Origin: Carettochelys insculpta
Lineage: Eukaryota; Chordata; Testudines; Carettochelyidae
Length of the DNA stretch: 64,000 bases
Assembly: GCF_033958435.1 (NCBI RefSeq)
Contig: NC_134138.1
Span: 27,124,598 to 27,188,597 of the forward strand
Reading direction: 5' to 3'
Position numbers and translations under genes: made by a program. Within the stretch, counting starts at the first letter, position 1. Each line of letters starts with the position of its first letter. Positions 34,401 to 46,651 of the stretch are shown here, one piece after another. The notes beneath the pieces were generated by a model, which was not told where the DNA came from, did no database searches, and saw only the letters and a program-made list of their open reading frames with translations.

Positions 34401-35660
34401 TGATAGAATTCAGATTATGCTACTTTCTTAACTATTGTCTGCAAATGTAAATTTCAGAACCTTCCTCCCATATTGAAATATATCATTCTAAAATAGCTAA
34501 AAGGAAAAACATACATTTTTCTCAATCTAAAGTTCTATGGTTTATTATTTTCTGTTGAAAGATTTTTTCCCCCGCAGGCTGTACGTCTGCAGACTGAAAT
34601 GTAAACAGCTGAGTACAGCTGCATGTTACAGTTTAGTAGTGATTTTTCTCTGTATTTCAAAGGGACAGTCTGCAGGCATATATGATGTAAAAGGGTTGTG
34701 TTCCAAATTCAATTGTGGCCAACAGATGGTGTGATGAATATTATCAGTGTACATGCTGGTTGATATTAGTGGAGAAAATATGAATAATGGAAAAGAAAAG
34801 AGATCAAAGTACAAAGAGAGGCCCTGATTCAGCAAAGCACTTAAGCACCTCTTTAAGTCCAATGAAATTCAAAACATACAGTTCATGTTAAGAATTAGGA
34901 TTTAAGACATGTTTTATGTTGGTTTTAAGAATGCTGTTGAATAAAATACTTGGTTTGACTGTGACTGAAAGTAACCCAGGAGAATGTCATATCTGCTTGT
35001 CTGCCTGCATGCTTTTTTCCTTACACACTATCAATCAGCCAGCTACCTTAGCACCTTACATGCTTGTTAGAGCTTGCATACCTGGAGTTGACTAAAGGGA
35101 ATGCAAGAGACAGCTAAGCTAAGAATGTAGCATGTTGTCAAGGTCAATTGCAGTTTTGTAGAATTTCAAAGAACTTGGGTGAAATCTTGACTACTTTACA
35201 GCTGATGGCTATTTTGCCATTGACTTCAATGGGTAAAATCTTGGCCCCATTGAAGTCAATAGCAAAAGTTCCCATGATTTCCAACATAGTTCAGATTTTA
35301 CAGATACATGTATGTGTTAGTGAGAGCACTTTTTAAAAAGCCTCTTCAATACTATTGCAAACATCTCCTTACATGTATGGTCTTTCCAGCAAGCCCAGGT
35401 TATTAGGATCAGATGCTTACATGACCACTACCATTTGTCTGGGGATCTTTGAAGATCTTATACAAGTTCTCAAATTCTTAACAGTTCAGTGAGATAAGTA
35501 TTAGTGTCCCATGTTGCAAGTGGGGAATAGTGCAATGCAGAGATGATTCAGAAACAGATCCTGACTCTCCATCCTGTGCTCTTAGCTATGAGACCACCCA
35601 GGTTATATTCTGTAGCAGGAAACAGCAATTGCATTAATTATTTTTCTGGTTTTGTTGCAG
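31445..35660. other. Repeat-poor 3' part of HAS2 intron 1
   Basis: About 4.2 kb in which I recognise no CR1, SINE or MITE, unlike nearly every other segment of this length here. Short CCATTGACTTCAATGGG-type palindromic words occur near 33120 and 35225. It may hold regulatory sequence, but nothing specific can be named. Confidence 0.35.
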
Positions 35661-36287
35661 ATGTATTGTGAGAGATTTATATGTATCCTGAGAATACTTG
35701 GAACCACGCTCTTTGGGGTTTCCCTCCTGCTTGGAATCACAGCTGCTTACATTGTTGGCTACCAGTTTATCCAAACAGACAATTACTATTTCTCTTTTGG
35801 ACTCTATGGTGCTATTTTGGCATCACATCTCATCATCCAAAGCCTATTTGCCTTTTTAGAACACAGGAAAATGAGAAGATCACTTGAGACACCAATAAAG
35901 TTGAACAAAACAGTTGCCCTTTGTATTGCTGCCTATCAAGAGGATCCTGACTACTTAAGAAAATGTTTACTTTCAGTGAAAAGATTGACCTACCCTGGAA
36001 TTAAAGTTATCATGGTAATTGATGGGAATTCAGAAGATGACATTTATATGATGGACATTTTTAGTGAAATCATGGGCAGGGACAGATCTGTCACTTATAT
36101 ATGGAGGAATAACTTTCATGAGAAGGGTCCAGGTGAGACCGAAGAGTCACATAAAGAGAGTATGCAGCATGTAACTCAGCTGGTCCTATCCAACAAAAGT
36201 ATCTGCATCATGCAGAAATGGGGTGGAAAAAGAGAAGTAATGTACACAGCATTCAAAGCGCTGGGCAGAAGTGTGGATTATGTGCAG
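35661..36287 (+). CDS. HAS2: HAS2 coding exon 2 (residues 1-209)
   Basis: The acceptor TTTGTTGCAG lies directly before the ATG at 35661, so the start codon is the first codon of the exon. The frame stays open upstream into the acceptor, but MYCERF is the family N terminus. It ends ..VDYVQ with donor CAG|GTAGGT at 36287/36288, phase 0. It carries the two N-terminal membrane segments and the first half of the catalytic domain. Confidence 0.97.
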
Positions 36288-39200
36288 GTAGGTATTAAAG
36301 CACTAGGCCAATGCCAACTCAAACATACCTTGACATAAAGCAGCTTTTGTATATTTCACGCAGCACGCTTTAGCCCATCCTAATCCCTTATGAACACAGT
36401 GCTCCTTTCAGACTGTTTAAAACAGCATGACCGTTGAAAGCAGATTTTGTACCTTTTAAAATGGCCCGATGTTCTGTGAGTGTGCTAAATCTGTGCACAG
36501 TTATTTTAGAAGTCCAAAGCATTTCCTGATACTTAACAGCACTACTCCCTTATCAAAATGGTTATTTTTTTTTTAAAGAAAGGTCTACTTTGGAAGATCT
36601 CTGCTTTGCTAACATAAATCAAGATCAGAGGTAATTTTTCACCCTGGTAGAAACTGAAATGGATGTCCTGTATGCAATCATGCAATAACCTACGAGGGAA
36701 TATCTTCAGGAGTATCTCAAACCCTTGACAGAGCCCCTTGACAGAACCTACAAAAGGGAGACATTTTTAAGCCTTCAAAGACTGCTAGGATTATTCAGTA
36801 AAAGGGAGCAGAGAGGGAATGAAGCTCTTAAAAATATAGATGAGAAATTCATCAGCTAAGGCCTGGAGTAGCATTTGCTTTATCTTTTACAGCTGCATTT
36901 CTTTTACAGCTGCATTACCTCACTCACCACAACTTGGCCTTAAGACACTGTTCACTTAACAATGAATGAGGCAAGGTCCTGTATCCCCATTTCCAAAGCT
37001 GCAGGGACAGGTTGTTCTCAAGCTCTATTTTTTTCTGTACAATTTTTCCTGTGTTTTAGTCCTGATTCTGTGGTCCTGGAAATGTACTCCTAGAAATGGT
37101 CCCTATTGCTCCTAAAATTCTTGCTTCAAATTAATAAAAATGACTCCAATGAGGAAGGTTTGCAGGATCAGGCCCTTGCTGAGCTCCACTTGCAATGGAT
37201 TAACCAGCCAAGGTTCAGGGTTTGGTTTTGACTAAGCCCTGTAATGTTGTGAAGATTGTCCAAAGAATTAAGGCTGTTTTTAGACGCTCTCCTCCCCTAT
37301 GGACCTCAAAGTCAGTTGCCCGGGGCTTCATCTTCAAAAATCCCATCCTCCTGGCCAGCCCATTATGGAACTTGTCTGCTGGGCTCTGGAAGGGCCAGCA
37401 TTGTAGTTGCTCGCAGTTTGGGGCCACTCCAGAAAGCACTGCATGAGAAAGTGTGCATGATTTGAACACCATGCCATCTGGGGGCTTGCAAAGGCGGAAG
37501 GAGTTTCTTAGCAGAAATTTCATAGGTATGTAGAAAAGTGCAGAGACTGGGGGAAGAAGAAATGAATGAGCAATATGTAAATTGCCACCATTTCCCAACC
37601 CATCTCAGAATAATCAAAAGTTTGTCCCCTAAAAGCAAGGGGCTTGACCCTCTGTGGTCTCATACTTTGTGTAGGGCAACCAGGGTGCAATATTGTTGTG
37701 AAAAATCTATTCTAATTTTGAAAGCATTTTGTGGGCTATAAATAGCTGCAAAAGGAGTACACTGAGAACCAGGCCTACCATATCTTCTGTTTTGCTGGAC
37801 CAGGGGTCAGCAACCTTTCCAAGGCAGAGTGCCAAAATTTGACTGTTTGGTCTCTCTGTATGGGCCAAGTGCTGGTGATACTTTTTAAAGTCACAAATAG
37901 CGCTACTTACAACAGCTTCAGTAATAAAGAGGCAGAGCTTTACTGTTTAGGTGTGTTGGGAGCACTAACAAGTCGTTTACTAATGCATAGATGGCATGGC
38001 TTTGAGCAAGCTCCTGGCCACGTGGGGGAGGAGGGGCAGAGCTGAGCACTCTCCTTGGGTGCCAATGAAAATCTGATTATGTGCAACTCTTGGTAACCAT
38101 ACTGACCCTTTGCTATTCCAGGGATCTTTTGCAGTTGTCCAGGAAAACTGTAGTGAAGCATTTTTGCTGTAGAATCTATAGCCAAAGGTGTTAACAGCTA
38201 TGCAGGAAACAAATATTTAATTGTGGGGCCTTCCATTGTATAGCACAATCCAAGGGGTGGAAGCTGAAGGTAGACAAATTCAGACTGCAAGTAAAGTGAA
38301 AGTTAATTAAGCACTGGGGTAGTTTCCTGAGGGTGGAGACTGATTTTTAAATCAAGATTGGATGTGTTACTAGCTCTGCTTCAAGAATCCTTGTGGGGAA
38401 GTTCTGTGGCCTGTGACATACAGGAAATTGCATTAGATGATCACAGCAGTTCCTTTTGCCCTTGGAATCTATGAACCTAAGAAAAAAATGGTAAAAACTG
38501 AAGTGCCTTCCTGGCAAAGATGCTGCCAGATATTGGTTGGTCGAGTTAGTACTTGTCACCTGGGGGCACCTGTCTGACTCCTGGGTGGGCACTGACTCAG
38601 AAAGCCTGATAAGTGCCCTAGAAACTTCAGCACCAGAGTAATGAAGTCAACAACTAAGGTCACATCCACATTACAAATACAACTGTGTCAATGGACTTGG
38701 TTACAATACTTGCATCCCATGGGGCAGTGAAAGCATGGCTCTGTCTGCAAATAAAGGCAAGATTTTCAAAACTGGCTAGTGATTCATTTTTAAGGTGACC
38801 AACTTGAGACACTTCAGAGAGATCTAATTTTCAGAGAGCCCAAGATTCCATCCTCTGAAAATCAGGCCTTCTGAGGTGTTTTTGAAGTGGGTGCCAAAAA
38901 TGAGCTATCTTGAGCGTGTCATCCATTTCTGACCACCTGCATTTAGCCCTTCCTTTGTAATAAAAATACAGGTTGAACTTCTGTAATCTGGACTTCCCTA
39001 TCCCAGCAACACCCCTGGTCCGGCATCGTCAGTGACTCCATGGAAGCTCCAGGGCTGGAGCACTCATGGGGAATAATTGCCAGACTGGGCCGGGAACATT
39101 AGGAAAGAGAAGAGCCCCAGCATCCTGGCCAAGAATGGAGCCCTAGCACCCCAGGGTCCAGCAGCTGGGAGCAGAGCCCCAGCATTCCTGTGGGTCAGTG

Positions 39201-42200
39201 GCTGGGAGCAGAACTCCAGTGCCCAGGGCCAGAGGCTGGGAGTGGAGAGGCCAGCACTGACCTCCTCTGGTCTGACAACTCCCCCGGTTTGGGACCTGTC
39301 AGGTCCTGAGGGTGCTAGACTCTGTGGTTCCACCTGTATTGGAGAAAATACCGCATACATGTTGGAATTCCTAAGTCTGGCATTCTTTGGTCTGGCAACA
39401 TCCCTCTTCCAGCAGGACAAGGGATGTCACTGGACCACAGAGCCAGGCAGGAGGGTGCAGACCATAACCTGTGGCAGCCCTTGGGGGATAGGATGCATCC
39501 CCCGAGGAACCCCCTGGGAGGACAGGTGCACAGGGCTGTAGCTGGCGTTGGCATCCGCTGTCAGCCCCATGCTACAGCTAGGGCTGGATCCAGCTTTCCC
39601 CAACACCCCTGTGGAGCTGGAGGCAGCTTTCTTCTGCAGCCCCCTGGGTCTGAGGGCAGCTGCACAGGCCTGGAGCTGCATCCCCATTGCAGGCTGGAGC
39701 CAGCTTCTCCTGGCAGCCCCAGGGCAGAAGAGAGGGGAGTAGCCTGGATAGGTGGTGGCTTGAGGGCTGTGGTGGGGCAAATTTTTCTCTGGAATGTGTA
39801 GTTTCCATATCACATGTCAAATCTCTGTAATATTTGTAATGTGCCAAGCAACTAAAACAAGAAGTGAATTTGTCCTGCAATCCACAATACATATTTTACA
39901 GGAATTGCTAAAACCTTTTCAGAGTAAAAATGCTAGTAGAGTTCTTCCCAGACTTCTAGCTTATTTATATCAGAATCTGTGGGTTAACTCCTTGTCAATC
40001 CCCCTTATGAGAATAAAAAACATTTGAACTGGGTGCATGAAACACATCCAACATCCTTGTCCCAAGGCTCAGCCAATACGAGTTTTGTTTTGATTCATAC
40101 GGGTGTTCGGTTGTCAAGAAAACCGCAGACTGCCGATATGAGTTTTGTTTTGATTCATAATGGTGTTCGGTTGTCTCTCGGATATCATCTCTCTTGTTCA
40201 GATTAGCTGATCCAGTGTCTCAATAAGCAAACATAGATAATATGGAAAAATAAAAGTCTTTGTGACTTTACCACAGACAAATGCTCTGTAACATTCAGCG
40301 TTAAGTCGAGTTGGCTGGCACCAAATGCCCTTAACAGAAGTAACTATACAACTTCCAAACCGATTTTTTTTTTTTACATTTGCTATGTCAACGGAGTCAC
40401 TATATTCACTTTTATTTTTATTTTTTTCTCTGGTGCAGTCCCTAACCTCATTTTTCTGGTTTTTTCTTTGTGTTACTTGCAGGTTTGTGATTCAGATACA
40501 ATGCTTGATCCAGCCTCATCGGTGGAGATGGTGAAGGTTTTAGAAGAAGATCCAATGGTTGGCGGAGTTGGGGGTGATGTGCAGGTGGATATAGTGAACT
40601 TTACATGCTCTGAATTCTAAAACAAAATTATCCACAGACTGGAATTAACACAAGGTGTTGGGGATTTTGTAGCAATATTTTAGAGTCTTGTTATTGTAAG
40701 AGACTGCCAGTCTCTAGTGGTATTAACCTAAGTATCTGAGCATCTTACAATTCATAATATATTTAGCTTCATAACATCCCTAGAAGGCAGTGAAGACCAA
40801 TTATCCCCATTTCACAGACAGGGAACTGAGGCACAGAAAGGCTTAAGGCTTAGTTCCTCATTGGTATTTAAGTACCTAACTGATTTCAATGTGAGTTAAG
40901 CATCTTTGAGTATCTGGACCTAAGTGATTTGCTGAAATTACATAAGTCTGTGGTAAAATAGGGAACTGAACCTGTTTCTCCTGAGTGGCACCCTAGTCAA
41001 TAAGCCTCATCCTTCATCCTCAAATTTTACTACATCCAGCTTAGATTATTCAAATTGAAAATCACTGAATCAACTCTGTGTCTTGTCACATTCTCTGACA
41101 TTTTCATAAGACAATAATAGACACACTGACTAAGACAATGGTCCAGCTAGCTCAATATCATGTCTGTCAATTGTGGCCACGGCCAGATTCTACAAAGGAT
41201 GCTACAGACCAAGGCAATTCATCAAGACATCTACCCCTTGTCATCCTATCCTACCTAAAGGCGGTCAGAAGTTTAGAGATCTCCATGGCATGAGATTTCC
41301 TTGCTAATATCCACTTATAAACCTTTTATCTTCAAGGAATGTATCTAATTCTATTTTTAAACCCACTTATGATTTTGGACTTCATAACATCCTCTGGCAT
41401 TGAGTTCTGCAGATTGATTGTGTGTTGTGTGAAGACGCATTTCCTCATGTCTGTTCTAAACCCACTGCCTAGTCATTTTCTTGGGTGACCCCTGATTCTT
41501 CTATTGTGTGAAGGGATAAGTAACCATTCCATCTTCACTTTCTCCGTGCTTTCTCCATGCTTGTCAGATGTTTACAGAGAACTATGCAAGATGACTCACA
41601 TGATATCTTTCGTGAGTGGAAATAGCTAATTTAGACCCCATCATGTTTTGTGTGGACTAGGGATTATGTTTTCCTTTGTGTGTTACTTGCATTTATCAAC
41701 ATTGAATTTCATCTCCCATTTTGTTGCTCAGGTACCCAGTTTAGTGACATCCCTTTGTAGTTCTTTAGTTAGCCCTCAACTTAACTATCTTGAATAATTT
41801 TATATTGGCTTCAAATTACAACTGGATTTCTTGCCTCTTTTTCCATACCATTTATAAATATGTTGAACAGTACTTGTTTGCAGTGCAGATCCTTGGGGAA
41901 CCCACTATTAACTTCTCTCTGCTGTGAAGAATGGCGGTTTATTTCTGCCCTTTGTTACTTATGTTTCAACCAGTTACTGATCCTTGATGCTTATCCATGA
42001 GAGGACCTTCTCTTTTACACCATGACAGTTTACTTTGCTTAACAGCCTCTTGTGAGAGACCACATCATATGAAAGACCATGTACACTATATCCATTGGAT
42101 CAACATTTTCCATGCTTGTTGGTCCCTCAAATAATTCTAATAGATTGGTGAGGCATGATTTCCCTTTATAAAATCCACATTGAGCATTCCCCAACATGTC

Positions 42201-45200
42201 ATAATTCTGGTCTTTCCTGTAGTTTCAATCAATCTGTCTTGTACTGAAGATAGGCTTCCTGGCCTCTAATTGCCAGACTTCCTACCTCTGACACTTTTAA
42301 ATGATGTTTCTGGATCTTGTAGTAGTTGCTGTTTACATTCTTTTTGGGCCAGCCTAGTTACAATTTACACTTGATTTATCACTGTTTCAGTTCCTTTCTA
42401 TTTTCTTCAACAGAATTTGACTTCCAATTTTTAAAGGGCATCTTTTTTCTCTGCTGCCACTTTTGGACTCCTTAGCCATTGAGACTTTGTGTGGTCCTCT
42501 TAACTCTATTTTATTTGGTGTATATGCATATGAGTGTCTATTATATTTTTAAATAGTTCCTATGCAGCTTTCAGGCGTTTCACTATTGTGACTCTTCCTA
42601 TTTTATTTTCCTTTAACTCACTTCCTTATTTTTGTGCAATTGAATTCTTTCAGTTAAATACTGTGGTGATGAGTTTCTTTGGTATTGCATTCCCTACAAG
42701 GAATTTAATTTAATTATTGCATTCCCTACAAGGAATTTAATTTAATTATGTTATGGTTGCTGTTACCAAGCAATTCAGCTATTTTCATCTCTTGGTCTAG
42801 CTCCTGTGTGCCATTTAAGACTAAATCAAAAACTGCTCCAATCTTGTGTGTTCTGGGACTAGCTGCTCCAAGAAGTCATCATTTAATGGTACTTGAAAAT
42901 ATTCTATTCTTACATCTCATCCTGAAGTGCCTTGTTCCCAGTCACTATGGAGAGATTTGAAATCCCCTCTTATTAAGTTTTCTGATTTCGTAGCATCTTT
43001 AATCTCACTGAACATTTCAATTATTAAATTTTCTGGTTTTGTAGCATCTCTAATCTCACTGAGCATTTCACCATCACCATTGACAGTATATTCCTGTTAA
43101 GATATTCTAGTTTATTCAAGCATGGAATTCCTGTGCATAAATATTCTGTTGTCCTGTTTAATTCATTAAAGATTTTGATTATGCTTTCTTTAACATACAG
43201 TGTCACTCCCCCACTAGCAGAACGTGCTCTATCCTTCCTATATATTTTGCACACTGGCATTACTATGTCCCCATAGTTATCATCAGTCTATGATAGCTAT
43301 TATATCAATTTAATACCAGACACTCAAGTTTCTGTCTTCATGCATTTTCAGTGCTGCATCATTTGGGTTGCACATGCAGCAGAAAATATTTACATCTTTC
43401 AAAACTAGGGCTGACAACTGACTTCTGGGTTCTGGGCAATGTGCAAGCATGAAGGAAGGGGCTACAGGTCTCTGAGAAGGGGCAGGTTTTCTGGCAGAAG
43501 GGGCAGAGCGGCAGAGGGGGTGGGGACAATTTTATTCCCACATTTTCCGTCCACGTGCAGAATAAATGTTATGTGTGCTGAGCCAATGTTTACATGCACC
43601 AATTCATAGAAGCACCTGGTGCTGGCTGCTACCAACTCAGGGCACTCTGCTGATCAGCTGGGCAGCATTTGAATCTGTCCTGGGAAGCTGCCCCAGTGCA
43701 CAGCTTACAGGAAATGCTACTGAAGGCTAACTTCCCCCACCCATCCCTCAAAGCTGCCTGAACCATGCCACATGGCACTCCAGCAGTGATTCAAAGGGCC
43801 CAGGGCTCTGGCCTGTCCTGCTGCCAAGGTAGCAGTGGTGGCAGCATGGAGCCACAGGCCCTTTTATTGCCAGTGCCTGCTTTGCCGCTTACATTCCTGT
43901 CAGTTGCCCTGTTCAAAACAATTGCTCCTGTTGGGACTGATTTTAAAACAAATGCACAACAACAGTTCCACAGGGCTTATTAATCTCCCTCTTCATTCAG
44001 TAGACTTTTAATGTGGGATGATGATCTTTACTCCTGCAACCAGTTGAGTGGTCAGATGGCCAGACAGCTACCTGTTGAGGCCAAAGTCCTAGGCCTTAGG
44101 TACCTAAATGCCTTTCAAAGGCTAGGCCCAAGTCCCTGCCTGAGCAGGCTTCCCACCTCCCCAGCTTCTGCCTTCTTCCCAGAACAAATCAAGCACTTAT
44201 ATTACATGAGTGCTGAGGAAGTGGAAAACCATGTGAGCTCAGAGGGAGGTGAATGGTCCTCAAGCAGCCCCCATGGGAAAAAAGGTCAGCTCTTTTGCTC
44301 TGATGTCCTCAGCAGAAGCTGAGCACAGTCTGGCTCCAAGAGTCTCGGACTGCTAAGTGGGGACAAGTAGAAAGGAACAGAGGAAGAATCAGTACATGGG
44401 ATTCAAAAGAAAGCTCAGTGAGTCAGGAGGGGGAAGTTTTGTGGGAGTGAAGGGAAGGTTCATGTTTTTGAATGGAAGGAAGAAAGGTTTTGGTGGAGCA
44501 GGACCCTATTTAATGTTTATTTTGATCTCCCTACTAATGCCCTTGTGAATGAGTATGACTGTGACTCTTAATAGTCACTAAGGGAATGTCTATACTTACC
44601 TGGCATTTGACAGGCCGCGATCGATCTCACTGGGCTCAGCCATCGACCCTGGTACGCTGGTGTAAGCCAGAAGAGCCCCGCTCCTCGTTAGGCAACCAAG
44701 TCGATCCCGATAGGTCAATTCTAGCTATGCTAATGGCTGCACCCCCAGTCTCGTCCCCTCCACCTAAGACCCTGCCCCTTATGGGAGCACAGAGCTGCCA
44801 CTGACATACACCTTGCCCAGAGTCCTGGTGAGTCTGCCAGCTCCCCGGTGAAGAAGCATGGCGACTGGAAGAGCTAATTCAGCTTGATGTATAGGAAATG
44901 ATAGTCTTAACTCTTGGTTAAATGTACTGATGTTTTAATGGCAACCAGTATTTTGATTAGTCCCATTCACATCACTGGTGCTAGTTTTCGACCCAGAAGT
45001 ATTTCTAAGGAACTAATTTTTAAATTTCCCTTTACTTGCAGATTTTGAACAAGTATGATTCCTGGATCTCCTTTCTCAGCAGTGTGAGATACTGGATGGC
45101 ATTTAATATAGAAAGAGCCTGTCAGTCCTATTTTGGCTGTGTCCAGTGCATCAGTGGACCTTTGGGAATGTACAGGAACTCCTTGCTGCATGAATTTGTG

Positions 45201-45971
45201 GAAGATTGGTACAATCAAGAATTTATGGGCTCTCAGTGTAGTTTTGGAGATGACAGACATTTAACTAACCGCGTGCTGAGTCTGGGTTATGCAACAAAGT
45301 ATACCGCTAGGTCCAAGTGCCTTACTGAAACACCTATCGAATACCTAAGGTGGTTGAACCAGCAGACCCGTTGGAGTAAATCATACTTCAGAGAGTGGCT
45401 GTATAATGCAATGTGGTTCCACAAACATCATTTGTGGATGACCTATGAAGCTGTAATCACTGGATTCTTTCCTTTCTTCCTCATTGCCACAGTCATTCAG
45501 CTTTTCTACCGGGGGAAAATCTGGAACATCCTCCTTTTCTTGCTGACCGTTCAGTTAGTGGGCCTTGTAAAGTCTTCCTTCGCCAGCTGCCTTAGGGGAA
45601 ACATTGTCATGGTGTTCATGTCACTCTACTCAGTGTTGTACATGTCAAGTTTACTTCCAGCGAAGATGTTCGCAATAGCCACAATAAACAAAGCAGGGTG
45701 GGGCACATCAGGAAGAAAAACCATTGTCGTCAATTTCATAGGACTTATTCCAGTATCTGTTTGGTTTACAATCCTTCTAGGTGGTGTAATTTTCACTATA
45801 TACAAGGAATCAAAAAAGTCATTTTCTGATTCAAAACAGACGGTTCTTATCATTGGTACAGTACTCTATGCATGCTACTGGGTTATGCTTTTGACTTTGT
45901 ATTTGGTTCTTATCACCAAATGTGGCAGGCGAAAGAAAGAGCAACAGTACGATATGGTGCTGGATGTATGA
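35661..45971 (+). CDS. HAS2: Hyaluronan synthase 2 (three coding exons)
   Basis: Exons 35661-36287, 40483-40584 and 45042-45971 join in phase 0 to a 552-residue protein, the normal vertebrate HAS2 length. The enzyme sits in the plasma membrane, polymerises hyaluronan from UDP-GlcNAc and UDP-GlcUA, and extrudes the chain. Visible features: two N-terminal membrane segments (about 11-31 and 46-66), GT2 motifs AAYQEDP (90-96), VIDGNSEDD (119-127), CDSD (211-214), GDDR (312-315) and QQTRW (350-354), and C-terminal membrane segments (about 380-400, 402-422, 430-450, 473-495, 510-533). Residues equivalent to human regulatory sites T110, K190 and S221 are present. The sequence is very close to human HAS2 as I remember it, and differs from HAS1 and HAS3. 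No stops or frameshifts. Confidence 0.98.
37801..38070. mobile_element. hAT-like fragment
   Basis: Starts CAGGGGTCAGCAACCTTTCC, a well known hAT/Charlie-type terminus. I found no matching right end, so it is a fragment with an approximate end. Confidence 0.45.
38969..39440. mobile_element. Tigger-like fragment, uncertain right end
   Basis: TA then CAGGTTGAACTTCTGTAATC matches the left end of the 15806-16122 element. Internal sequence has repeated CTGGGAGCAGAGCC-type words. The right end is not found. Open frames here are compositional. Confidence 0.35.
39441..40080. other. Unassigned intron 2 sequence
   Basis: GC-rich to about 39780, then AT-rich. The overlapping frames on both strands show no recognisable domain. 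Confidence 0.35.
40081..40175. repeat. 60-bp direct duplication
   Basis: AGTTTTGTTTTGATTCATA followed by GGTGTTCGGTTGTC occurs at 40081 and again at 40141, a period of exactly 60 bp, with two mismatches in the core. Confidence 0.8.
40483..40584 (+). CDS. HAS2: HAS2 coding exon 3 (residues 210-243)
   Basis: 102 bp encoding 34 residues in phase 0, with acceptor TTACTTGCAG and donor GTGCAG|GTGGAT. It carries the CDSD (DxD-type) motif that binds the metal and nucleotide sugar, and the serine equivalent to human S221. It is too short to stand out as an ORF but is unmistakable by sequence. Confidence 0.97.
42683..42746. repeat. 32-bp tandem duplication
   Basis: TATTGCATTCCCTACAAGGA plus AATTTAATTTAA is repeated exactly with a 32-bp period. 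A recent local slip inside the old LINE. Confidence 0.9.
42970..43071. repeat. 51-bp tandem duplication
   Basis: TTATTAAGTTTTCTGATTTC and the next 31 bases recur at 43021 with a few substitutions. Older than the 32-bp duplication because the copies differ. Confidence 0.85.
43351..44579. other. Unassigned intron 3 sequence
   Basis: No exon or repeat recognised. The 103-codon frame at 44011-44322 has no domain I recognise. Confidence 0.35.
44580..44745. mobile_element. MITE, family M7, one arm
   Basis: Starts AGGGAATGTCTATACTTACC and contains GATCGATCTC and AAGTCGATCCC motifs shared with the M7 copy at 0.8 kb. Only one arm is visible. Confidence 0.35.
45042..45971 (+). CDS. HAS2: HAS2 coding exon 4 (residues 244-552) and stop
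   Basis: Acceptor TTTACTTGCAG, then ILNKYDSW..; it ends ..DMVLDV and TGA at 45969-45971. It carries the second half of the catalytic domain (GDDR at 312-315, QQTRW at 350-354) and the five C-terminal hydrophobic segments that form the polymer channel. The C-terminal GRRKK cluster before the last residues is typical of HAS2. Confidence 0.98.
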   Translation: MLNKYDSWISFLSSVRYWMAFNIERACQSYFGCVQCISGPLGMYRNSLLHEFVEDWYNQEFMGSQCSFGDDRHLTNRVLSLGYATKYTARSKCLTETPIEYLRWLNQQTRWSKSYFREWLYNAMWFHKHHLWMTYEAVITGFFPFFLIATVIQLFYRGKIWNILLFLLTVQLVGLVKSSFASCLRGNIVMVFMSLYSVLYMSSLLPAKMFAIATINKAGWGTSGRKTIVVNFIGLIPVSVWFTILLGGVIFTIYKESKKSFSDSKQTVLIIGTVLYACYWVMLLTLYLVLITKCGRRKKEQQYDMVLDV

Positions 45972-46645
45972 TGTTTCTGCAAAACATTACAAAGGAAATT
46001 TTAAAGCAACCCAACAACTTGATAGTATTTGTGGCATCAAATTAGTGTCACCACGAGAAATGGATCACTGCTGCTGGACTCAAACATTCATATTTCTATG
46101 GGCTCATTTTCTTCCTGCCAAAGGGAAAAAGCACCATTGTTTTTTCTGAGAGGGGAAAAATACAGATGCAACCTGTTCACAGGAAAATGGGAGGACTTTT
46201 TGTTTATGCACTTTTTTCTCTTGTGCATATGCCTGACAGTGTTACGTTCTATATACCTCACTAGTCATGCTTCTGTGGGTGGACAGGAAGGAAAGGAGTT
46301 TAGTGAATCAAACAAATGATCTTGCAACCTAATTTATGAACTTTTTTATAGTTTTGTTTGATAGGAAGGGTCTTTTTGTGTTAGGCTGCCAAATGTAATG
46401 CCAAAGGTAAATTTTAAGAGGCCGTTGGCTGAGCTGTATTTTTATATTATTGTCTTATCTGTGTGTGTATTTTTACACCAACTTTTTAAAAAAATTGCAT
46501 ATTTTATATATTATCTGCCAAAAATTCCAGCGTTTCGCTCTCTATCCTTTTCAGTATGTTTTAAAAGAATTCACACTCCCTCCTCACCAAAAAGCTGCCC
46601 ACAATGTGAAAACTTGTTGATATTGATATTGTTCACGACAAAAAT

Positions 46646-46651
46646 AATAAA
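46646..46651 (+). terminator. HAS2: Proximal polyadenylation signal
   Basis: AATAAA followed within 30 bp by a T-rich run. It is about 675 bp after the HAS2 stop. Confidence 0.55.

Larger units (their letters stand above)
24278..35660 (+). other. HAS2: HAS2 intron 1
   Basis: Runs from the GTAGGT donor at 24278 to the acceptor TTTTGTTGCAG at 35660. It holds the G-rich minisatellite, hammerhead-family copies, CR1 pieces, hAT-like and Harbinger-type MITEs. Dependent on the exon 1 call. Confidence 0.5.
36288..40482 (+). other. HAS2: HAS2 intron 2
   Basis: 4195 bp, GTAGGT to TTACTTGCAG. It contains a hAT-like end at 37801, a Tigger-like end at 38969, a GC-rich stretch at 39.1-39.8 kb and a 60-bp direct duplication at 40.08-40.18 kb. 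A small duplication of CTTTTACAGCTGCAT lies near 36880-36916. Confidence 0.9.
41090..43350 (-). mobile_element. Decayed CR1-type LINE, about 2.2 kb, minus
   Basis: The 3' tail lies at 41.1 kb (complement of a CR1 tail) and RT sequence extends to 43.3 kb. On the minus strand VLFNIFING with a decayed GSVLGP-type lead-in is readable near 41880-41860, and DFIKGNHAS, like the family GFxxGKSC block, lies near 42170. Many stops and shifts. Two internal tandem duplications (32 and 51 bp) are noted separately. Confidence 0.65.
40585..45041 (+). other. HAS2: HAS2 intron 3
   Basis: 4457 bp, GTGGAT to TTTACTTGCAG. About half is a decayed minus-strand CR1-type LINE. Confidence 0.9.

Noticed and set aside
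35652..35660. Start of HAS2 upstream of 35661
   Set aside because: The frame is open, but these nine bases are the end of the splice acceptor. The conserved N terminus starts at the ATG at 35661.
36288..36338. Extension of the HAS2 exon 2 frame beyond residue 209
   Set aside because: It reads through the GTAGGT donor. The conserved protein continues with exon 3 at 40483.
39064..39892. Several 100-150 codon frames on both strands in HAS2 intron 2
   Set aside because: GC-rich repeat-derived sequence, overlapping frames on both strands, and no recognisable protein family.
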